64,000 nucleotides of DNA from Hexactinellida sp. DTS-2022 (lineage: Eukaryota; Porifera; Hexactinellida). This document shows positions 12,745 to 24,091 of the stretch, piece after piece. The DNA is taken from positions 2,049,042 to 2,113,041 of the forward strand of contig JAPNXP010000010.1 of NCBI GenBank assembly GCA_028753945.1. The letters are read 5' to 3'. The notes beneath the pieces are model-generated. The model was not told the origin of the DNA. It worked only from the letters and a program-made list of their open reading frames with translations, and did not search any database. How positions within the stretch are numbered: the stretch's first letter is position 1; every line of letters begins with the position of its first letter. The position numbers were made by a program, and so were the translations under genes.

Positions 12745-13671
12745 CTAATACAAAGAAATAAAGTAAATTAATTAAGATAAGACAACAGCAATGATATAAA
12801 CAAATATAAGAACTAGATTTTTTGATAAATAGGTGAATTTTTAAAGGCACAGAATTAAGAGAGCCATGAAGATTGTTTCCATATACTAAGGGCGGCGGGA
12901 CGGTGGGCAAGGTGGGGCCTGTACTCCACCTCAATTTGAGCGTGCCCACCTGAGGTGCGTGCCACACAGGCTTAAAGTTAATATTAGTGTGCCCCACCCG
13001 TGCCTCGTCAGTGGAGCCGCGCTAGCGCCTACACTGCATATACTATAATGTTGATAAGATTGTGGAACAATAGATTTTAGACTTTTGATCTTCAAATCAT
13101 TTTTAGTTCAACGATGAGTATTAAACATATACATGCATGTATAATGGAAAATGACTCAAATCTAGTCATATTAATGAGAAGTTTATAGTGATAACATGCT
13201 GCCGAATCATAAAGAAAATAAGAGTCCAGTTTTATAAATTTAATAAAAATACTAAGCTTCCATCTCTGTGAATTGAACTTTTGGTTGAAAAATACGAGGA
13301 ATCAATTAAGGCTACTTAAAAGGTTCAAAGGATCATCCCTCATATAGTCGAAATTTACGAAATTAAATATAATAACATAACTCGTGACCTAGGTAACATA
13401 AGGCCTAGGCACACAAAAACCATGGATAGACATCAAGGCTATATTTTTATCAAACCATAGTTTTCAGAAAAATATTGTTTACAACTTTCTTCGTTACCTG
13501 TTCTAACTATTAGTATATTTTACTACTGATTATTAGTAATGGTTTTCTTTACTGTTCGTTTATCTCCTCATGTTATTTCATGATATTCTAATTATATATC
13601 TCCTTCACATTTTGTTATTTTTATTCAATATTAGCTCACTTTGGTTGCTCTCTAACTCATAGTCTCTAATA

Positions 13672-13929
13672 ATGCCCAATACATGTTATGTCCCTCATTG
13701 CAGATCTAATTACAAAGGTGAAGAGTATACACCAGTATTTTATATACCTACATCTCCAGACTTGGCGAACAAGTGGCTACGAGCAATATGCAGGGAGGGT
13801 ACTTCTGACTTAAATTCCGTGTACCTTTGTATTAAGCATTTTCGTGAAGAAGATATTTTACGAACCTTTGAAATACATCAAGCTGATGGCTCTAACAACA
13901 CATTGCTCGTTCAAAGGCTAAACTTGTAG
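13672..13929 (+). CDS. THAP zinc-finger domain exon
   Basis: The 85-residue frame starts MPNTCYVPHCRSNYKGEE, the classic C-x4-C opening of a THAP domain. It continues through VFYIPTSPDLANKWLRAI (conserved Trp) to the C-x2-H pair in LCIKHFREEDI. THAP domains bind DNA and form the N-terminus of P-type transposases. The domain looks complete and unbroken, unlike those of copies B and C. A MULE-like frame overlaps its last residues, in another frame, from 13905, so the rest of its own protein is missing. It is probably the first exon of a P-type transposase. A functional THAP-MULE fusion is possible but not supported by frame. Confidence 0.8.
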   Translation: MPNTCYVPHCRSNYKGEEYTPVFYIPTSPDLANKWLRAICREGTSDLNSVYLCIKHFREEDILRTFEIHQADGSNNTLLVQRLNL

Positions 13930-14605
13930 ACTGTAGTGAGAACAAGATAGGCATCAAGAGGCGGGAACGGGAGTCACAGGACAGCTCACACCACATAGTG
14001 GGGGAGAGTATGGTGACAGTATCTGAGGGCACGGCTGCTAAGCTACCCAAGCTGGACAGCCTGAAGCGGACAATACAGCGCCAGCGCGTGCAGAAGCTGG
14101 CAGCCCCGATGCAACCTGCAGGTATGGAGGAGCTGGTGCTACCGGCAGAGTACCAGCAGACAGCCAAGGGGAGCAGTTCCTCCTCTACGACTCGGCACCG
14201 GAGGCGCAGAGGATCCTCGTCTTCGGGACACAGCGCAACCTTGAGATGCTGCGACTGTCGGACTACTGGATGGCTGACGGCACCTTTAAGACGGCTCCCT
14301 CCCTCTTCGCCCAAGTGTATGTGGTGCATGCACTCCGTGGAGGACCTCAAGTCATGGGGGATGGTCACTTGCTGCCGAGTCTGTTCGTGCTGCTGCCCAA
14401 CAAGAAGGAGGCTACCTACAGCAGGATGTGGGAGCAGATTAGCCTACTCTGTCCCCTTGCCCAGCCGAGGGAGATGCTCTTGGACTTCGAGAAGGCTGCG
14501 ATTAACAGCTTTGAGGAGGTGTGGCCGGACACACTGGCCAAGAGAGAACTGACTGTTTACAGAGAATTGACTGTAACTAGAACAGTCAAGGCTCTTAACA
14601 CATAA
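13905..14605 (+). pseudogene. GC-rich Mutator-like (MULE) transposase fragment
   Basis: The frame shares LPKLDSLKRTIQ, MADGTFKTAPSLF and MLLDFEKAAINSF with the MULE at 46602-48624. ADGTFK and LDFE carry the first two catalytic acidic residues. A single-base deletion in a G run near 14173 splits it into two frames (13998-14172 and about 14174-14605); otherwise it is open. It stops matching the family at about 14548, before the Cys/His region and the third acidic residue, so it is 3' truncated. The N-terminal FLYWCH finger is absent. Base composition is extraordinary: GC- and CAG/CTG-rich with GC-ending codons, against AT-rich DNA on both sides. That fits a recent arrival from a different sequence background. 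Confidence 0.8.
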
Positions 14606-14865
14606 TGGTGACGAGCCCTTCGGTCTAGGACTTCTAGTTAACGGCCGCTATGCGGCCTTACTCGTCATCCTTGCTACCATGCAAAATGGTAGTGGATGTT
14701 ATAGCAAGTAGCGGCATACCGTGACCAAATGCCGCCCGGGGCGGGAATAAAGAAGGCCTCCCCCTAGGTTTAATGATTCAATTCCGCATTTACTATATTT
14801 TGCTAAAGAAAATTCTCACTACAAATAGTTAACAAATATTTATCGATTTCAATGCAAAGGCGGGA

Positions 14866-15055
14866 TTAGACCAACATCGAGGTAGGAATTACACCAACGC
14901 AGTGGTAGGAATTAGACCAACGCAGAGGTAGGAATTAGTCCAACGTATTTTTAAAGTTAGGAATTAGAACAACGCAGAGGTATGAATTAGTCCAACATAT
15001 TTTTAAAGTTAGGAGTTAGAACAACACTGCGGTAGGAATTAACCAACGTATTTTA
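14866..15055. repeat. Degenerate tandem repeat, unit ~23 bp
   Basis: The phrase GGTAGGAATTAGACCAACGCA recurs about eight times in a row with point changes and two spacer units (TATTTTTAAAGTTA). No coding potential was seen. It lies inside the inverted-repeat element at 13199-16774. A homopolymer C run follows at 15601-15615. Confidence 0.75.
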
Positions 15056-16009
15056 ACAATTATTAAACAATAGTATTGAAACAGTGCACAATGCTAAAAT
15101 GTTGTTATCAAAGGTGAATACCTTTGTTAATTCTCATCAAATTCGATAAATTAGGTTGCAATTGTTTCAACATCACTTATTTACAATAACACTATATTGT
15201 ATGTTTACTCATATATTACATTCAATAAAAGTCAAAAGAATTGTTACATGATTACAAAATGTATCTTGACTTAGTTGAAGGAAAAAGGCTTAACGCACTT
15301 TATCAATCAGGATGTTATCTATACCTACTATAAGTCAAATGTGTCCATCTGTTCAAAGCGTTTGTTAACTATTATAGGTTTACATTATTTCAGAAATTGA
15401 AATCATTACCATTAATTTAGTAAATGTTTAATTGTAGCGTACAGTTCTCAATTGTAATTTGTGAATTGGTAATAGTGAAAAATGTCAATAGACAATATAC
15501 TTGGATCAATTTAATTCAATAATGCATTTCTATTAGTAGAATTTAACACTTTCAAATTCAATATGCCGCCCCCAAGAAAGTGCCGTCCGGGGCCGGGCGC
15601 CCCCCCCCCCCCCCCGCCTCCCCAAGGTACGCCACTGATAACAAGCCTTTCTACCATTTCCGTAGTTTGAAATTTTTACCATTAATATCCGTTGGAAGCA
15701 AACTTATAGGTTGATTTTGAATTTTGATTAATTTGTTTACCTATTATAACATTTGGAAGTTAGTTTGTATCTTAATTATAAATGCCGTTTCGATTCCCTA
15801 ATTAATACAATCCGGACAAACACCAAACAAACAAATAACAATCTGGTTTTAATAATAGATATACTGGACTTAAGCACTAAATCTTATAGTTAACTTAAAT
15901 ATTGCTGTAGGCCCAGACAAATTACACACTCACGAAATTGTCGTAAACAGCGTCAAATGACGATTTAGAGTGTCACTATGTTTATAACTAGACTCAGATA
16001 GCTGATGGG

Positions 16010-16115
16010 AGTCGAACAAGGGGTCAATCGATAGGTTTAGGACAAATTTGAGAAAGGAATGTTGTAACAATCTTGCGTTGCTAGGAATAAATAATGGGCA
16101 AGTGACCCCTTAAAC
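16010..16115. repeat. Fragment of the dispersed AGGGGTCACTCGAT family
   Basis: This copy reads AGGGGTCAATCGATAGG, then TTGCGTTGCTAGGAA and AAGTGACCCC. It resembles the ends of the 4 kb inverted-repeat element at 36988-41048. Another copy is at 18836-18960. Confidence 0.55.
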
Positions 16116-17039
16116 GACGGGGAATTTCATGTGGACAACGAATCTGGTCCTTAAAAGTTGATCAGAATAGATTTTGAATAGTTCGCGTTCGGGGTAATAT
16201 CGGTGATTTAGTGGAAAGCCGCAATTTAAAAATCCACGATGACAACGAAAATTTATCCGTTCTTCATGGGTCCGCTGAAAAATAGATGCCTGGGTCATAA
16301 AGATTACATATTTTTTTTTGTTTCTTGTCCTCGTGTCCCAATATCGATGTCAAGCGACCTGTCTACTAAGAGGAAAGATCAAGTAGAGAGCTTTAAGTTA
16401 CGTCAACGTAATACTTTAAGTGGTTCTAACAATTTTCAGCCAAACTATTACCCTAAATTGAGTTATTAATTCCACATACTTTATGAGATTGATTAAACCT
16501 TTCACTTTCAACATATATTTCAAGATTAACAATAACAATACTATTTTTGTTAAAAAATTCTATTTGGTAATATTAATGTGTATCTTAAACAGTTATGTTA
16601 TTATATAAATTTCGTAAATGCGGACTATGTGAGAATGACCTTTTGAACCTTTTAAGTAGCCTTAATTGATTCCTCGTAATTTTCAAACCAAAAGTTCAAT
16701 TTACAGAGATGGAAGCTTAGTATTTTTATTAAATTTATAAAACTGGACTCTTATTTTCCAATATGATTCGGCAGACAACGCACAGACAAATTTATTGAGT
16801 GTAATAACCCAGATTTAAATAATTTAAAATATTTACGTCGTGCATTAGCACAGGTGTTTACCCGTGAAAATTTCCTCTGGTTGTATTTTTCTTCAATGTT
16901 TCCAAAAATATAATACAGTGGATACCGGTTAAAAGCAGATCGTCGGGAACTGCACTTAATGTGCCTATAACCGACATAAATTATACAATATAAAATAAAA
17001 TAAATTTTATGGTGGTGTGTTCTGCAAATTATCATTGAA

Positions 17040-18190
17040 TATTTAATTCAATTTCGAACTATGTTGGCAAATATATTGTTGATCTGAGCATGAGGAAATA
17101 CTAAATTGCTATAAAGAGAATGTTAAAACAATTACCTTTATAGCAATAAACTGACTATCGTAAATCTTCTCCCAAGTATTCAAGATAAATATTCAGCTTG
17201 CAATATCATAGCAACATTCAGTTACTATGAAACGCAGCATAACTTAAGTAGTTAGCAGCTGAACAACTGGGTAATCCTTTCAGCAATTAATGCTCACTTA
17301 TACAATTTTTAGACTATGATGATACAGAATATACCTAATGGTCGAAATTTGTTAGTCAGAAAACACCCTACTTCATAAGCACTTCTCAGATTTGAATAAC
17401 TATAAATTACTAAAGCTATTACATAGCAACGTACTAGTCAATTATCTAATTTCAACAATATAATTATCAATTGTAAACTGTATAGTTTTTGTTATCACTT
17501 CAACGGTCTAATCTGTAAAAGGGATTTAACTTTTAAAGTGTTATAAATTTTCTAAATTGGAGTGAAATCGTGTTTTTGAGGGAGCCGGTCTTTTCGTATT
17601 TTCGAAAGAAGTTCACTCAATTAATTAAATAAGACTTCTTCAATATTAACCAGTTGGCAAGCTATTTGAGATTTTCGGCCACTTTAATGCATCGCATAGT
17701 ATTTGGTGTCACAGTTTTAAAATATATTTACTATAGTAAACAATTTTAGATAAGATTTTCTGGTTTAAAATATCTATAACATCTGGTTACTCATCCATAC
17801 TCCAGATTCTAAAGTAATACATTAATAAATTAGCAGTCAGTGGGAATTTGAATAACTTCATATACAACACATTCTATAAAGAAAATAGAAATGCCTATGT
17901 ATTAGTACGTATATAATGTAAAGGTTGCAGCGTATATGCAAGATTAGCGTGCGTGCATGGATGCACGCAAGTGCATATGCATGAATATAATAAATTTAAC
18001 TGTCGTGTACGCACGACAAAGTTACATTATAGTTGTTGTTCATTAATCAATACTGAGTCACCGATTTCAGCGTTCTTTAATTTCTTACATTAATCATTCG
18101 TACATGCAAATTCTCCTGATTTCTTTTGATGCAAATCCTTACTTGATCGCATTCTTTGTTTTTCATTCTAATTTCGCATCCTGGACACTA
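17040..18190. other. Intronic stretch with no supported gene
   Basis: AT-rich sequence of SHARK intron 2. A degenerate half-MITE (ACAGTGGATACCGGTTAAAAG) lies near 16915, and a run of CGTGCATGGATGCACGCAAGTGCA-like alternating words near 17950-17980. I see nothing coding. Confidence 0.5.
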
Positions 18191-18199
18191 CACAGAAGT

Positions 18200-18629
18200 T
18201 CAAAATCCCTCTTCACAACTAGAATGTTCACATGGAAGGTGAATATATCTATAACATCCCGGACAAGTGTGCGCACCACTTGTACTATTGCCAAATACAA
18301 CACAATCTAGACTGCTAGATGAGCAAGGTATCGCCATTGGATTCATATCCATTGTGGTAAGGTGTTCTAACATATGATCAGTGGAGCATAAAGAGGATTC
18401 AGCAATTTCTGATGGTTGAGGAAACACTGCCATTGGTTCCATAAAACAGCTTTCGCTAATTAAAGTGCCTATTGTAACTGGGCTCGATAGCTGAGTTTCG
18501 TGATCATTGTGTATTATTTTTGGTGGAGGAAACTTTGATTCTAGAGGACTCAATTCATCTTCAGAAGAATATACTGTTGCTAAATAAGTATCTTGGGCTG
18601 GTTCGTATTCTGCTATCGGCGTTTTCTTC
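18200..18629 (-). pseudogene. C-terminal zinc-finger exon of an integrase-type (KRBA2-like) gene
   Basis: On the minus strand, after an acceptor-like TTAATGTAG, a 140-residue frame runs to a stop at the low-coordinate end. The first part is Ser/Pro-rich and acidic. The end carries a Cys/His cluster, HTCPGCYRYIHLPCEHSS then CEEGF. This resembles the PHD-like finger at the C terminus of KRBA2/Ginger-type integrase proteins (C-x2-C...H-x2-C...EEGFG). The last conserved Gly and Cys pair are missing, so it looks truncated. It is not part of SHARK, although it shares the strand and intron. Confidence 0.5.
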
Positions 18630-18835
18630 CTACATTAACCTGATTAATAAATTATGGTAAAGATTAATTTAGAAAATAAATATAGTACAATCCCATTCCA
18701 AAAGTATTCGTACACCCAAAAATTCCCTTTGGAAATAGTACGATATAAGTTTGATTTTTTCGCTAATGTATTCAAATTATATCAGATGATGGCCATTTGG
18801 TATGTGTATAATTATACACAGGTAGTTGATTGGAG

Positions 18836-18960
18836 TCGAAAGAGGGGTCACTCGATTGGGTAAGGACACAATTGGAGAATGGAATTTTTGACACATTCCA
18901 GCGTTGCCATGGGAAAATCTTCCAAATATGGTCATGTGATATATCAAATTATCGGAAATT
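18836..18960. repeat. Fragment of the dispersed AGGGGTCACTCGAT family
   Basis: The fragment reads GAGTCGAAAGAGGGGTCACT, then GAATGGAATTTTTGACACAT and TCCAGCGTTGCCATGG. It matches the arms of the 36988-41048 element with moderate divergence. Confidence 0.65.
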
Positions 18961-19147
18961 TTACTTGGAAACCGAATTCAACAATAAAAAGACGATATAA
19001 CTAAATTTGAACAAGTTTTTATGGGAAACAAGTCCGGCGAACACTATCGGACGTGTAAACTTTGACGAGCTGTCAGGGGCGTCAGGTTGACCAAAAAAGC
19101 GGGGGGGGCCGTCATAGGCGTCGACCAGGCCGGGGCGGTCGGGGCGT

Positions 19148-19176
19148 GCCCCGGCATGAGAAAATCATGCCGGGGC
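19148..19176. repeat. Perfect 12 bp GC-rich hairpin
   Basis: GCCCCGGCATGA (19148-19159) pairs perfectly with TCATGCCGGGGC (19165-19176) across a GAAAA loop. It lies in a short GC-rich island (about 19060-19200) inside AT-rich intron, probably a transposon remnant. Confidence 0.7.
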
Positions 19177-19624
19177 GGCCGCTGTTCCGCCCCGGCATAA
19201 ATTCGATTGGATTCGATTGGAACCCAAAGATTTTGGTTTCGGATGAACTAAAAATTCTAAATCGATCCATATCATCTCTGCTCTGTTCGAAAGGTAATTA
19301 ATTAACATAAAGTATTGACAGTTGAAATTCATCCTCGGCAAAAGTTTTTTTAATCATAGTTCAGCACGAACCTATATGATTCGGATGAACCTATTTAGTT
19401 CGCTGAGAACTAAACTAATTAGGTTTGTCCGAACTTAATTCGAACCATTAAAGCCGCCATGTTTATAGCAATGATGCAATGTATTTGTTGTGTCAGAAAG
19501 ATCAAAGAAAGCAATTTATCGGGAAATTTTCATCAAGATAAACCCAACCTTTGGAAAAAAGTTATACAATATGTAAAACAACTTTTCTGAGACAGGTTAC
19601 ATACTAGGTGATATTTAAAAAATT

Positions 19625-21475
19625 TGATAGCTCGCAAAAGAAAAGCCTTGATGGTAGCTACCTGTTTAAGAGGTAAAGCATTAGAAGTGTACAAGACTTT
19701 GGATACTGAAAGTAGGTTGAATTTCGTAACAATGAAATAAAATTAATTGAGCCATTTTAAGCTAGAAGAAACTAAAGATACTTTAATGAGTGAATTCCAG
19801 AAGAGATCCATGGATCCTGGATAAACACAACATAAATAATTATATGAGCCAAAAGGATTATTTAGAAAGGCATTCCCTGAAATATCAACAGAAGCATAGG
19901 AGCAACTCATGTTTGAACAATGCATACGAGGATTCCCAAGAAAAATTTAAGAAAACATACTGTTATCCACAGATACTAGGACGTCTGATGAAGCAAAGAA
20001 ACGGACACAAGTAGTCCTACAGTTTAGAAAGCAAATCTTTGGTACAGACAGAAGGAACAGTAGTTTAAGTAATGCATTATAAACATGGTTTGGATAGTGA
20101 TGAAAATATAAATCTAAGGACGCTGAACGAATCAGTTAAGTTGATAGCGAATTGTCTAGACAATTTGCACTATGTTGAGAATGCAAATAGAATATGTAAT
20201 GTAGATGTCCGTCGTGGTACAAATAGGAGAACGAATTCAATAAGATCAAGAAGAGGTTTTCAAGGCCAGGGTACTTTTAGGAGAGGCCCTGAACTTACTA
20301 CCTAACAGGAAAATGAGAAACAGTTTAGATGTCATGTTTGTGGAAGGTCAAGGGCATATAGCACGAGAATGTGATCATAAAGCTGAGAGACTCAACAGAT
20401 GTTATAACTGTAGTAAATTTGGACATAGGATGAAAAATTGAACTAGAACTCTGTTTGAGAATCCTTTAAACTAGAAGGGGTTCATTGGGACAGTCGAGAT
20501 GATACCCCGAATATTGGATATGTGAAATTATGAATCAACCTTATCAGAATATTTGCATGTTATATTTGGAAAGTGTTTCAACCCAATTCAAGAACCCAGA
20601 ATATTAGAGAGTTGTTCACTGCTATAGTTGACGAGATAAATATGAATGCAGAAGTTTGTTTGGAATTATCTATTGGTGGACTTCAATGTTCACAGGAGTT
20701 TATTGTTGGTACAATATTAATGGAGGATTTGCATATTGAGAATGGATTTCCGACAAAACACCGTGTCGTATTTATTTTGAGAACTATTAAAGGTCCAACA
20801 ACGAAAACAGTCATGTTTGATAACCCAAGTATTTGCAGGGAAAGTAAATTGACCTGAAATAATATCTGTCAGGTTAATTCGGAACATTGTTTGGAAGAAA
20901 CTACAGTTAATTTATCATATGTAAGAGATAGTGATGATTGGGAGTGTCGCGGAGTTGTTCCGAGATTACAGAAATACAACGACAGGTTCGACAGGTTGCG
21001 GAAATACAATTTAACATTAAAAGGCAGGAAATGTAGTATAGGAAGGAGCAAACTAACCTAATTAGGTCATACTTTTCAATCGAAGGAATGGAGCCGCAGA
21101 TATTTAAAGTGGAAGTTATAAATTTTTGGGATCGTTCAAGTTGAAAAAATCAAGTCGAGCAATTTTCATGGTTAACAAGTTAAATAGGCGCTATATTCAG
21201 GATTTCGCAATAATAGCAAATCCATTGAATGGGTACTCAGATCAGAAATAGCCTGCGTTTGGGGGTAGCAGAGGGAAGTAAAATTTATGAAGTTAAAACA
21301 CAAACTAACTTCATCACATGTTTTACAGTGCCCCGATTTTAGCAAACAGTTCGATTGTATACAGTGGCGAGTGGGATCGGTCTAGGAGCTTTTCTAGGTG
21401 CGCGAAAATCGAGAGATACTCCAATAGAAGTAATAAAAATAAGTATTTTAGGCGAGTGTAAGCGAGCTTAAATTT
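19625..21475 (+). pseudogene. Degenerate Gypsy-like LTR retroelement (gag, zinc knuckles, protease and RT/RNase H traces)
   Basis: Segments appear in gag-pol order. A capsid-like part at 19625-20035 includes ATCLRGKALEVYKTL and EQCIRGFPRK. A nucleocapsid-like region at about 20326-20445 has two CCHC knuckles (CHVCGR... and CYNCSKFGHRMKN) in shifted frames. A protease-like stretch at 20573-20857 contains LELSIGGLQCSQEFIVGTIL. Traces of the RT-RNase H junction lie at 21100-21410 (MVNKLNRRYIQDFA, IANPLNGY, ASGIGLGAFLGA). Many stops and frameshifts interrupt it and most of the reverse transcriptase is missing. No LTRs were identified. It is an old, dead copy in SHARK intron 2. Confidence 0.72.
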
Positions 21476-21478
21476 AAT

Positions 21479-21934
21479 TTAGGCGCACATAAAATATTCC
21501 ACGGATGAAAGCCTAGGCAGGCTCGTGGCGTCTTTTACACTGAATACTTTGAAATTTTCATCCAGTTCATGGTAATGAAACCAGGACTCGTTTCGATTGA
21601 CTAGGCGATCAAAAAGTCCACTCTCCATAATTGAGTAATTTGAGTAATTGAAAACAAACATCCACCCTTTGGCGTTATTCTCATTGGTCAAAAGTGTTTG
21701 CACAAACATCGGGCCATGGTGGCTCATTTACAAGCACTTGACTGTAATTCGATGTATGGTAAATTTAGACATGCCCAGGATCTCCTCTATCAGCTGAAGT
21801 AAAAGACGCATATCTGTTTGAATTGGACAGGGGATCAGGTCGATTTTGCCCTGGTGTTCCGTGGAATATGGACGATCCGTGTGTTCGTAGTTATCAACCT
21901 TAATCCAGTCATCTTCCCAACTTTCAATCCACAA
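21479..21934 (-). pseudogene. Mariner-type transposase remnant
   Basis: On the minus strand the frame contains a helix-turn-helix region (LLLQLIEEILGMSKFTIHRI) and a segment like the start of the mariner catalytic domain (LVNRNESWFHYHELDENF). In active mariners the latter carries the first catalytic Asp, in a GDESW-type motif. Here that Asp is replaced, reading RNESW. A stop divides the two parts at about 21727, and the second half of the catalytic domain is missing. It abuts the Gypsy remnant. Clearly inactive. Confidence 0.7.
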
Positions 21935-22521
21935 GTAGACAGTGGATTAGGAAATTGTCCCCAAACTTTATGCATTTAATGATGAATTTCTTTCCACGAC
22001 TTGCCTTACTTCCAGAGAATACACATATTTATTACCCAGTTTCCTTTCACAGAATCTCCATATTAGTAATCACTGAAATTTGTGAAGGAAATAATTTGTA
22101 TAGATCACTTCTATCTACTAGTCTTCGATATGCCTAATGCTGTACAATATATCCTTGTTAGAGAATTACAGCAATTGACAACCCCTGTAAGAATCATTAT
22201 TATATATGTTCAGAAAACGGATCAAGAGAAACTTTTTGCACAGTTTAAGGATCAGACAAACAATACTATATAAAATAGTCTAAGTGCTCGTAAGTAGATA
22301 TTTTTTACAATGCATGTACAGTCATGGCCACAGTGGATATGAAATAGATTTTTTAATACGTAATAAGAATTAAACAAATTCCCTAACAAATAAATTCAAT
22401 AAATTAAATTTAAGGTATACATTAAGTGAGAAGAAAATTTGGTAAAGCAATCATAAAATATGAGAAACCAAAACGATAACAAATATAAAATAAGTATATG
22501 AAATAAAAAAGGATTACTTAC

Positions 22522-22764
22522 TAAAATTTTTGTAATTCTTAAAAAGCCCCTCTGGCATGCAATATGAAGAGGAGTGCACCCCTTTCTATCTCGCAGGGTA
22601 GTATCAGGATGATAACCAATAATTAGTTGAACAATGTCATAATTGCCACTGTATGCTGCTAAATGAAGCGCGGTTTGCCCAAGGTCATTTTGAGTATTAA
22701 TATCAGCTAATTTCGATTCTGAAATTAATGAATGAATAGTTTGAACATTTTCTTTGCGTATTGC
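22522..22764 (-). CDS. SHARK-type tyrosine kinase, exon 2: ankyrin repeats
   Basis: A 243 bp exon (81 codons, phase 0) lies between acceptor TTTTATTTAG and donor GTAAGT. It encodes two consensus ankyrin repeats (GQTALHLAAYSGNYDIVQLI; GCTPLHIACQRGFLRITKIL) after a first partial repeat, AIRKENVQTIHSLI. The partial repeat continues LLHQ at the end of exon 1. Both neighbouring junctions keep phase 0. The ankyrin block between the two SH2 domains is the defining feature of the SHARK family. It is bounded by introns of about 9.8 kb (low side) and 36 kb (high side). Confidence 0.9.
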
Positions 22765-22949
22765 CTAAATAAAAGTGGCAGAGTAAAAAGATTACTGGAA
22801 ATAAGTCAGGATCAGGTTTTTGTCAGCAACAAAAAATTCGAAAAAGAACATACATTAATTAAACTTTATGACCCTAAATATAACACAATCATGCAAAAGC
22901 TAACTACACAATGCCATATTAGTTGCAAAAAAGCATAACGGATGTAGCT

Positions 22950-24085
22950 ACAGTAAATAAGCAATAACATTCAACCCGTCGAATGCACATATACAAATAT
23001 GGTGGGTATGAAAAACATAGACCAATATGTTTGGTATCAAGAATATTCAATATTTTGAATTTAATGGATGATTTAATTTATAATGATGCAATTAAATATC
23101 CAACAGGCGATCATTTCAAAGTATATTAAATATATACTAATTCTGACTATTTTAAGTTAATTTTAAGTTTCGGAGTTACTCTAGATGCAAGTTCCTAATT
23201 ATTTAAATTTTCTTTGTGAATGCATGTGCAACATTTGCGTCCGAAATGGGTCCCGAGTATGGGGGGGGCTCGGCGCATTTTGTAGATAGAGTCCATCTTC
23301 TGAGATGTTATAGGTGGGTGAATTCGTTAAGGATGCCAGGAATCAGTGTCCATAAGGATAATCAAGACTGACCAAATTAGCAATCAAGAAGTTCTGAAAA
23401 TAGAGATTACTATTATCAAAACTCAATTGTTTAGTATACGTGTGTGTTTGTTCATCCGAATTATATTAAAGAGACGGAGAAAATAATTTTATCTTAGATA
23501 TAGACTAACTTCCAATTGATATTATAGGCAAATAAGTATGCAGATATCGATTTATAATATGAATATTTATTGTTGTTGTTGACAAAAATAGGAAAATTAA
23601 TTAATTAAAATTAAAAATAAACTTAAAGGAAAGGTAGACAAGTGCGTATGCAGAACGAGTGTGAAGTTGGATTAGTATTCGACCAGGGTCACTCCAGTCA
23701 CATAATTTGACTCACTTTAGTTATCAGATTTGAATAAATTTATTATCATCCTAGAGAGGATATACGGAGGTTCATTGTAATATGATTTATTTTTAAAAAT
23801 TAATTTTCCAGTTAGTTATTTAAATCATACAATTAATTCAGGGTTGATATTTCATAAAAAATCACTATCTCAAAATTTGTTTACAATTCTTAAAATTTGT
23901 AATCATACTTTGGAGATAAGGAGGTTTATGTAATATAAATTTTATTAAAATTTCCAAAGATTTTTTTTGAGTTATAAACATTCGAACTTGAAGTTAGAAA
24001 AAGAGTGGAAGTGAAAGTCCATTGAGTGGGCTTAGTTCAAAGTGTCAATTCCTATCCAATGTCAAACTGAATATAATATATTTTG
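22950..24085. other. Intronic stretch with dispersed repeats, no supported gene
   Basis: SHARK intron 1. The part at 23410-23600 (AAACTCAATTGTTTAGTA, then ACTAACTTCCAATTGATAT) is a diverged relative of 37650-37880. A G run and GC-rich patch lie near 23250-23275. Nothing coding was seen. Confidence 0.5.
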
Positions 24086-24091
24086 GTACCA

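Larger units (their letters stand above)
13199..16774. mobile_element. 3.6 kb element with ~190 bp terminal inverted repeats
   Basis: About 190 bp at 13199-13390 recurs in inverse orientation at about 16590-16774. Both outer ends read CTGCCGAATCAT and continue through AATAAGAGTCCAGTTTTAT with only scattered differences. No clear target duplication was found at these ends. The interior holds a THAP exon (13672), a GC-rich MULE fragment (13905-14605) and non-coding repeats. It sits in SHARK intron 2. It may be a THAP-transposase element that received the MULE piece, or a composite. Confidence 0.65.

Noticed and set aside
19062..19301. GC-rich ORF with Arg/Gly-rich translation
   Set aside because: The composition arises from a GC-rich hairpin repeat, with no domain or codon evidence.
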